Shown here: piece after piece, positions 7,801 through 12,073 of the stretch
Position numbering within the stretch: position 1 is the first letter of the stretch
How the letters are laid out: every line of letters starts with the position of its first letter
Assembly (NCBI GenBank): GCA_030426865.1
Contig: JAUHXN010000060.1
Location: forward strand, 1 to 12,073
Reading direction: 5' to 3'
Source of the DNA: a bacterium
Lineage (GTDB): Bacteria; Bacteroidota; Ignavibacteria; Kapaibacteriales; UBA2268
DNA length: 12,073 nt
Notes under the pieces: model-generated
Databases searched by the model: none
What the model was told of the DNA's origin: nothing
The model's input: only the letters and a program-made list of their open reading frames with translations
Program-made: the position numbers and the translations under genes

Positions 7801-8252
7801 TCTTGATCTATAGTAGTTATAGAGGGCAGTTGATTATTCTTTGTTTTCTTACTCCAAGTTTTACCACCATCAGTTGATAGTATAACACCTGCATCAACTC
7901 CACCGGCTAAGATTCTATTCTCATCATTTATGTCAAATGCTAATGCGCGAGTTCTACCACCTATAAAGTATGGACCACGACTTGTCCACTCATTAAGACT
8001 TTGTACACTTCCGTACTTTTTGAATCGGGGATCATTTTTCTTCATTTCTTGAGCAAATTGCAACTCTAAATGCCTGATATTATCAGGTATTTTACCAGTA
8101 ACTGGGTCTTTATATCTATCGAGTAACCATTGTTCGTACTTTTTAGTGAACTCTGTTTGCTCATCATTTTTATTATCTGGAGTCAAATCCATAAAATAAT
8201 AAGCAACAGCGATAGTAGTAACAGCAAGCAATACAGTAGCAATTTTTCTCAT
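4878..8252 (-). CDS. T9SS-secreted Asp-box beta-propeller protein with FN3-like domains and C-terminal sorting signal
   Basis: 1124 residues. An N-terminal hydrophobic signal segment (4-22) lacks a clear cleavage site. A large sortilin/BNR-type propeller spans about 85-845 and has Asp-box repeats: STDGGKTW (126), STDNGESW (180), SIDGGTTW (236), a one-residue-short SIDGRTW (291) and TTNSGETW further on. A conserved-looking HHADQH patch precedes TATDGGIHKT. Two FN3-like domains follow (about 848-1035, each with a YYWRV/YFWRV strand). The end (about 1044-1124) is a type A T9SS sorting domain with LYPNPAS at 1047, a conserved GQYIIRL strand and a final KRFVKL. The protein should cross the outer membrane and be attached to or released from the surface. 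A GGAG site lies 7 nt before the ATG, which itself lies 3 nt after the DUF58 stop. Its ligand is unknown. There are no glycosidase catalytic motifs that I can name. Confidence 0.9.
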   Translation of the reverse strand: MRKIATVLLAVTTIAVAYYFMDLTPDNKNDEQTEFTKKYEQWLLDRYKDPVTGKIPDNIRHLELQFAQEMKKNDPRFKKYGSVQSLNEWTSRGPYFIGGRTRALAFDINDENRILAGGVDAGVILSTDGGKTWSKKTKNNQLPSITTIDQDKRPGKQHIWYHGTGERLGSRSLGNGVYKSTDNGESWFQLPSTTERSSGTWDNAFDFVYRIRTNPNAPENRDEVYAALALGGIYRSIDGGTTWSPVIGNGISNNSSFYSDIEVTSTGIFYAALSSNGGNNFPSTVKGIYRSIDGRTWTNITPDNFPERYNRIAIGIDPQNENKVYFVGETPGYGTMTTNSQQDSMWHSLYRYEYKAGNGKAENGVWTDLSHNIPNPELVRHQMNSQRGYDLHIKVHPKDSNIVYIGAVNLYRSKSAWQENDFEVIGGTCPTEDCEYFYRYPNHHADQHNLVFLPSNPDIMYTATDGGIHKTLDNRGPNTEWISLNEGYITTQLYSVGIDHATENADLIGGFQDNGTNYSISYDTKSQWSEVLRADGFSCGIADSSKFIITSQNSSYPPGIKYYKSELDENGKIQKYARIDPIGGEDFIWNTPFVLDPNNNNIMYVAGGRSVWRNNDLSKVEMTQFPANGWSGFQTLDSISTEWDELIKTKVDLGDTTDERITAIQVSKNPANVLYYGTNLGNLYRIDNSNTGDNEPVLIRSKEFSDGSYVSSISIDPDDASNVIMCFSNYNVRSIFHTTNSGETWIQVGGNLEVNEFGTGSSPAVNDVKIINYNGKKAYLAGTTIGLYMTTELNGMGTVWQQEAENTIGYNNVFTIDTRSLDGYTVAGTYATGTYGAFFRNFPSAPGKVALSFPANNSEYISDQAEFKWNKVNDAYYYNIEIATDSEFKNIIYQKNNVDSNITKVEGLERGFKTYYWRVAPISSGGMGEYSEIWKFQTGMSVPKLIYPEQSAKDIPTNASLNWEKFSVDGIKYKVQLSNNGFFNNILFEDITTEDNISFDLEGNKKYFWRVMAFNDFDSSGYDEKFNFTTEPKSSINISQLEKNIALYPNPASNYVKIDLSKLGNIPKSIKLIDSKGKVLKSYDYKIKSSQLNYDFEINGLPSGQYIIRLQFEKFTISKRFVKL

Positions 8253-8255
8253 AAT

Positions 8256-9131
8256 CTATCTCCGACTTTCACGTTTTTTGAAAAATTGGCGTAGTGGTAT
8301 TATATATGAATCATCTGTCTTCAGATTTATAATATCTACTTTATTTTTCATAAGTAAACTTTCCAAATTAGAATTATACTCACTTCGCTCTTTTTCAAAT
8401 TTAGCGATTGTTTTCTTATCTGAAGTATCTACCCACATAGTTTTTCCAGTTTCTGAGTCTTCTATATTGATTAGACCAATATTTGGTAAGTGATATTCTT
8501 TGTCATCGAACAATTTTACAGCTATTAGATCATGTCTCTTAGCAACTATTCTTAGAGGATTGTCGAATTCAGGGCTAATAAAATCAGACATTAGAAATAC
8601 TATTGCTCTTTTCTTTACTACACTAGTAAAGAATTCTAATGCTGCGCCAATATTAGTCTTTTTCGATTCAGGTTCAAATTCGATCAATTCTCTTATAATA
8701 CGTAGAATATGAGATTTGCCTTTCTTAGGAGGGATATATTTCTCTACTTTATCAGAGAAAAATATAACCCCAACTTTATCATTATTCTGAATAGCTGAAA
8801 AAGATAAAACGGCAGAAAGCTCAGTAATTAAGTCTTTCTTAGATTGGTCACCTGTCCCAAATATTTTAGACCCTGAGACATCTACCAATAGCATAGTCGT
8901 TAGTTCTCTTTCCTCTTCGAATATCTTGATATAGGCATCTCCGGAACGAGCCGTTACGTTCCAATCTATAAGACGAACATCATCTCCTGATTGGTACTCA
9001 CGAACTTCGCTGAAAGCCATACCCCGACCTTTGAAAGCTGTATGATACTCACCAGAGAATAATTGATTAGAAAGACCTCGAGTTTTTATCTCTATCTTTC
9101 TTACTTTTTTTATTAGCTCTTGAGTTTCCAC
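8256..9131 (-). CDS. DUF58 domain protein of the MoxR operon
   Basis: 291 residues. The DUF58 signature is clear at 34-75: KGRGMAFSEVREYQSGDDVR, then IDWNVTARSGDAYIKIFEEER. A VWA-like core follows with DVSGS (84-88) and SDF in VFLMSDFIS. There are no membrane helices, so it is the short cytoplasmic type. It always travels with MoxR ATPases and is probably their adaptor or client together with BatA. The start is GTG at 9131: the previous in-frame codons are ATC and the moxR stop TAG, and the next Met (residue 38) lies inside the DUF58 motif. The gap to moxR is 3 nt, and to the downstream propeller gene also 3 nt, both in the same reading frame. Confidence 0.93.
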   Translation of the reverse strand: METQELIKKVRKIEIKTRGLSNQLFSGEYHTAFKGRGMAFSEVREYQSGDDVRLIDWNVTARSGDAYIKIFEEERELTTMLLVDVSGSKIFGTGDQSKKDLITELSAVLSFSAIQNNDKVGVIFFSDKVEKYIPPKKGKSHILRIIRELIEFEPESKKTNIGAALEFFTSVVKKRAIVFLMSDFISPEFDNPLRIVAKRHDLIAVKLFDDKEYHLPNIGLINIEDSETGKTMWVDTSDKKTIAKFEKERSEYNSNLESLLMKNKVDIINLKTDDSYIIPLRQFFKKRESRR

Positions 9132-9134
9132 GAT

Positions 9135-10121
9135 CTATGGTACTTCTATGTTATCAATAATCTTGTTTACTATATCTTCAGATGTTAAATTTTCTGCTTC
9201 AGCTTCATAAGTTATACCTACTCTATGACGAAGAACATCTAGAGCAACTGCTCTTATATCTTCTGGTAACACATAACCACGTCTCTTGATAAAGGCATAA
9301 GCTTTAGCCGCTTTTGCTAGTGAAATTGTAGCACGCGGTGAACCACCGAATGAGATAAGGTCTTTCAATTCGCCAAGTTTATATTCCTCTGGATATCGAG
9401 TAGCAAATACAATATCCATTATGTATTTCTCGATTTTCTCATCCATATAAACTTCTTTTACTACATCACGAGCTTTGATAATATCTTCAGGGCTCAATAT
9501 CTTAGAAACTCTTGGGAAAGATTTCTCAAGGTTCATTCTAAGGATTTGTCTTTCTTCTTCTTTCGTAGGGTAACCTACTACTAGTTTCAACATAAAACGA
9601 TCAACTTGAGCTTCTGGTAGCGGGTATGTACCTTCTTGCTCCAGTGGGTTTTGTGTAGCTAATACTAAGAATGGTTCTTTTAGAAGAAAAGTATTATCGC
9701 CAATTGTAACTTGTCTCTCTTGCATCGCCTCTAGCAAAGCACTTTGCACTTTAGCAGGAGCACGGTTTATCTCATCAGCAAGAACAAAATTAGCAAATAC
9801 TGGTCCTTTACGTACGTGGAATTTTTGTTCTCCTTGATTATATATCATAGTACCAACTACGTCAGCAGGTAACAAATCAGGGGTAAATTGGATACGTGAG
9901 AACTCCCCATCAATCGCATTAGAAAGAGTATTGATAGCAAGTGTCTTGGCCAATCCTGGCACACCCTCTAGCAATACGTGCCCATTAGAAAGTAATCCTA
10001 TAAGGAGTCTTTCTACCATATATTTTTGTCCGACTATCACTTTACTCATTTCCATCATGAGCAAGTCAATAAATCCACTTTCTTGCTGGATTCGGTCGTT
10101 TAATTCTTGTATATCAGTCAT
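9135..10121 (-). CDS. moxR: MoxR-family AAA+ ATPase
   Basis: 328 residues, the normal MoxR length. Walker A is GVPGLAKT (53-60, Lys59). Walker B is VLADEIN (113-119, Asp116 and Glu117), sensor 1 is LATQNP (154-159), and VDRF at 173-176 precedes the typical lid domain with GGSPRA, the sensor-2 region. MoxR ATPases are cytoplasmic chaperone-like enzymes that act on VWA-domain partners, here the DUF58 and BatA proteins of the same operon. It is the first gene of the minus-strand operon. Its start is ATG at 10121, without a clear Shine-Dalgarno sequence, and the upstream region is divergent to the beta-lactamase gene and holds a 10-bp direct repeat. Confidence 0.96.
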   Translation of the reverse strand: MTDIQELNDRIQQESGFIDLLMMEMSKVIVGQKYMVERLLIGLLSNGHVLLEGVPGLAKTLAINTLSNAIDGEFSRIQFTPDLLPADVVGTMIYNQGEQKFHVRKGPVFANFVLADEINRAPAKVQSALLEAMQERQVTIGDNTFLLKEPFLVLATQNPLEQEGTYPLPEAQVDRFMLKLVVGYPTKEEERQILRMNLEKSFPRVSKILSPEDIIKARDVVKEVYMDEKIEKYIMDIVFATRYPEEYKLGELKDLISFGGSPRATISLAKAAKAYAFIKRRGYVLPEDIRAVALDVLRHRVGITYEAEAENLTSEDIVNKIIDNIEVP

Positions 10122-10140
10122 TTTTCATCAATTTTATAAT

Positions 10141-10176
10141 TGAACATATTTATTATCTATTTTTACTGAACATATT
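10141..10176 (-). promoter_or_regulatory. Direct repeat in the moxR upstream region
   Basis: The 10-mer TGAACATATT (plus strand) occurs at 10141-10150 and again at 10167-10176, 26 bp apart (about 2.5 helical turns) and 20 to 55 nt upstream of the moxR ATG. A short inverted repeat (CAATT/AATTG, 10129-10142) adjoins it. It could be an operator or a chance AT-rich repeat. I see no convincing Bacteroidota promoter (TTG/TAnnTTTG) on either strand of the 10122-10290 gap. Confidence 0.3.
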
Positions 10177-10290
10177 ACGAAAAGAATGCGGAATTGTTTG
10201 GTTGTTTATGAAGAAAATTTCGAATTTTAAATGTTGTTGTTGTACTTCTGATTTATTAACTTAGTGAATAACAATCCATCTATTTTTATT

Positions 10291-11049
10291 ATGTATAATT
10301 TAAGAATATTTTCAATCATTTTTAGCTTACTTGCAATTATTTCTACAACAACTATTATATCAGCGGTTGAATTAGAAACTGATTCCGAAGATCTAAAAAT
10401 AATCAAACTTTCAGAACACACTTATCAGCATATATCATATCTGCAAACAGAAAGTTGGGGCAAAGTTGCTTGTAACGGAATGATAATAATAGAAAACAGC
10501 GAAGCTCTAATTTTCGACACGCCTGCAGACAATGAAAGCGCTAAACTTTTAATCGAGCATCTAATTAGCAACGGGGTAAAAATAATAGGAATAGTACCAA
10601 CACACTTCCACGAAGATTGTGTTGGTGGACTCAGTGAGTTCAAAAAAGAAGAAATTCCAATATATATTTCGAATAGAACATTAGCTATATTAGAAAAAGA
10701 TGACCAATATATCGGATATGAGTTCTTGACTTTTGATAATGAATTGACACTTAATATTGCAGACAATGTTGTAAATATAGAGTATAGCGGAGCTGGCCAC
10801 ACAGTAGATAATGTGACTGCATATTTCCAAAAAGATGAATCAATCTTCGGTGGTTGCCTCGTGAAAGAAGTAGGTGCTACGAAAGGAAATCTAGCCGATG
10901 CTGATGTCAAGGAGTGGTCTAATACTGTCTCTAAAATAAAACATAAATATCCGAATGCTAAAGTAGTTATACCAGGCCATGGCAATGCAGGTAGTATTGA
11001 ATTACTGGATTATACGATTGAGTTGTTTGAAGAGCAAACAAAGAAATAG
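10291..11049 (+). CDS. bla: Subclass B1 metallo-beta-lactamase
   Basis: 252 residues from the ATG chosen here, a normal B1 length. Residues 6-26 are a hydrophobic signal peptide without a lipobox cysteine, so the enzyme should be periplasmic. All B1 zinc ligands are present: HFHED (His105, His107, Asp109; standard H116, H118, D120), GAGHTVDN (His170; H196), FGGCLVKE (Cys189; C221) and PGHGNAG (His230; H263). Lys192 (K224) and Asn200 (N233) of substrate binding are kept too. The LADADVKEW segment resembles chromosomal Bacteroidota enzymes such as CcrA, BlaB and IND. It would hydrolyse penicillins, cephalosporins and carbapenems if expressed. A GTG start at 10264 would add 9 residues before the signal, and I find that less likely. 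It is divergent from moxR. A small membrane-protein gene follows after 18 nt. Confidence 0.93.
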   Translation: MYNLRIFSIIFSLLAIISTTTIISAVELETDSEDLKIIKLSEHTYQHISYLQTESWGKVACNGMIIIENSEALIFDTPADNESAKLLIEHLISNGVKIIGIVPTHFHEDCVGGLSEFKKEEIPIYISNRTLAILEKDDQYIGYEFLTFDNELTLNIADNVVNIEYSGAGHTVDNVTAYFQKDESIFGGCLVKEVGATKGNLADADVKEWSNTVSKIKHKYPNAKVVIPGHGNAGSIELLDYTIELFEEQTKK

Positions 11050-11067
11050 GAACTAAGCATTAATCAA

Positions 11068-11562
11068 ATGAAATTATTATACTTTATAAACTTATTACTT
11101 CTATTAATTGCTTCTTTATTTTTTGCTGACATTTACACTGCTTTTGAAATAAGAAATGCAGTTTTAAGATATTTCGTTTACTCTAACTTTATATTATCTC
11201 CAATTCTAATAATTTTCAATTTATTACTATTATCAAATATTAGAATAAAACTTATTAGTTTGATAATACCTATTCTATCTCTAGTAGTGTGTTTGAATTT
11301 GGGATATATGAGAATTATTTTTAATTCGACTAATTGGAAAACCCAGACTATAATTTATCAGAATATCGAAGCTGATAATTTAACAATCGAGTATCAAATG
11401 CAGGATATAGGTGCTTTTGGTTATAACAAAAGAACTGTAAGTGTTAATAATATAATAGGTCTTTTCGCAGTAATTAAACCAATAGATATTGATACTATTT
11501 CAAAAACAAATTGGAAATTATTGAACAAACATATAAATGAGATAGAACTTAAAGGTGGCTAA
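11068..11562 (+). CDS. Small three-helix membrane protein of unknown function
   Basis: 164 residues. Three hydrophobic segments (about 5-22, 37-56 and 60-80) are followed by a soluble region of about 80 residues with alternating hydrophobic and polar positions, probably beta-rich (for example NLTIEYQMQDIGAF), and a short charged tail. I recognise no family. It begins 18 nt after the beta-lactamase stop on the same strand, so the two may share a transcript, though nothing in the sequence ties their functions. An AGGA lies 17 nt upstream of the ATG, too far for a good ribosome site. The coding frame is intact and ends 8 nt before the convergent gene. Confidence 0.7.
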   Translation: MKLLYFINLLLLLIASLFFADIYTAFEIRNAVLRYFVYSNFILSPILIIFNLLLLSNIRIKLISLIIPILSLVVCLNLGYMRIIFNSTNWKTQTIIYQNIEADNLTIEYQMQDIGAFGYNKRTVSVNNIIGLFAVIKPIDIDTISKTNWKLLNKHINEIELKGG

Positions 11563-11576
11563 ATAGACCTCTATTT
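11561..11576. terminator. Possible bidirectional hairpin between convergent genes
   Basis: AAATAG and CTATTT pair across the 4-nt loop ACCT, and the hairpin contains parts of both facing stop codons. The 6-bp stem is AT-rich and has no strong U tract, so it is weak at best. Confidence 0.25.
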
Positions 11577-12073
11577 CAACCTCTTTACAATCCAATCTAT
11601 TAAGTAATTCTCATCTACTATAGTCCAAGAATGACATTTCCTGTTGCCCTTCTTATCGAATCCTTTTCCTGTAGTTGTAACTAATTCCAAATCTTTATGA
11701 CCAAGATATTTTAAATGATTGCTAATAGCTGCTATATCATAAGAATTAATGTCATAATATGTTGCCCCCCTTTCTCTTATCCACCAATCTATATCTGGTT
11801 CATGAAAAAAGATAACCGAAGTATTTAGTAGATACTTTGCATTTCCTCCCTCTGAATCTAAATGAGAAAAAACGGATCTACTCCTATATAATGTATCATT
11901 ATAAGCTGGCGCCTTACCAAACTTTTCTTCAAATTTTCCTGGCATTATGTTGGCTTCCCATAGCATACCATCTTTGAAATATTTCTTATGCTTTTTAGCA
12001 GAATTATAGAACCTTTCATAATCTAAAGGTGAGTCAACTGAAAATACAGAATTAACCTTTATACCATATTTCG
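11571..12073 (-). CDS. Unrecognised protein, N-terminus off the right edge
   Basis: The frame is open without a stop from the right edge to a TAG at 11573-11571, so at least 167 C-terminal residues are visible. An internal ATG at 11966 is only a Met inside this longer frame. The upstream codons from 12071 read as normal protein (for example VFSVDSPLDYERFYNSAKK), so the gene very probably starts outside the window. The sequence is aromatic-rich (IDWWIRERG, ATYYDIN) and ends WIVKRLK. HSWTIVDENY near the end has a His and an Asp in a spacing seen in some papain-like or transglutaminase-like enzymes, but no Cys box is visible, so this is only a hint. It is convergent with the small membrane-protein gene. 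Confidence 0.75.
   Translation of the reverse strand, partial: KYGIKVNSVFSVDSPLDYERFYNSAKKHKKYFKDGMLWEANIMPGKFEEKFGKAPAYNDTLYRSRSVFSHLDSEGGNAKYLLNTSVIFFHEPDIDWWIRERGATYYDINSYDIAAISNHLKYLGHKDLELVTTTGKGFDKKGNRKCHSWTIVDENYLIDWIVKRLK

Noticed and set aside
8251..9142. TAG recoded as an amino acid, joining moxR, DUF58 and the propeller in one frame
   Set aside because: Each product has complete domains, and the propeller begins with its own signal segment and ribosome site. TAG also ends batA, lipB, the beta-lactamase gene and the right-edge gene at sensible places.
10264..10290. GTG start for the beta-lactamase
   Set aside because: It would put nine polar/mixed residues before the signal peptide; the ATG at 10291 gives a standard signal and length.
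10425..10985. Long minus-strand reading frame (186 codons) opposite the beta-lactamase
   Set aside because: It is the antisense shadow of a gene with all catalytic motifs on the plus strand, and its own sequence resembles no protein.
1..12073. CRISPR array, insertion sequence or prophage genes
   Set aside because: There are no regularly spaced repeats, transposase motifs or phage proteins on either strand.

Overview
The window is AT-rich DNA from what looks like the Bacteroidota/Chlorobiota/Ignavibacteriota side of the FCB group. The main reasons are a giant secreted beta-propeller protein ending in a type IX secretion (T9SS) sorting domain with the LYPNPAS motif, a MoxR–DUF58–BatA operon, a B1 metallo-beta-lactamase of the kind common in Bacteroidota, and a tRNA without an encoded CCA end. 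I cannot fix the genus; an Ignavibacteria/Kapabacteria-like or deep Bacteroidota lineage is my best guess.

Right to left on the minus strand, the core is a very tight operon (10121 to about 2157). It runs moxR, DUF58 protein, T9SS-secreted Asp-box propeller, membrane-anchored BatD-like protein, batA, lipB and tRNA-Gly(GCC), and ends in a strong intrinsic terminator. Protein-gene junctions are gaps of 0 to 3 nt or overlaps of 4 to 11 nt. The MoxR ATPase is expected to act on the VWA-type proteins (DUF58, BatA) at the inner membrane. The 1124-residue cell-surface/secreted propeller inside this operon is unexpected. The usual batB, TPR and large batD genes are absent, and lipB follows batA directly.

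Left of the terminator (2127 to 1, minus strand) is a group of small exported proteins: two unrelated lipoproteins and a left-edge alpha/beta-hydrolase-like protein. The two lipoprotein genes share a duplicated module of about 78 bp made of the 5' leader, ribosome binding site and first 11 codons. Its outer breakpoint lies inside the terminator hairpin. The first lipoprotein gene (1642..2127) seems to be cut short by a one-base shift in a T run, with the rest of the frame continuing to 1526.

To the right, a 169-nt divergent intergenic region carries a 10-bp direct repeat near moxR. On the plus strand are a complete B1 metallo-beta-lactamase gene and a small three-helix membrane protein. These converge on an unrecognised gene that runs off the right edge. 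No CRISPR array, insertion sequence or rRNA was seen.
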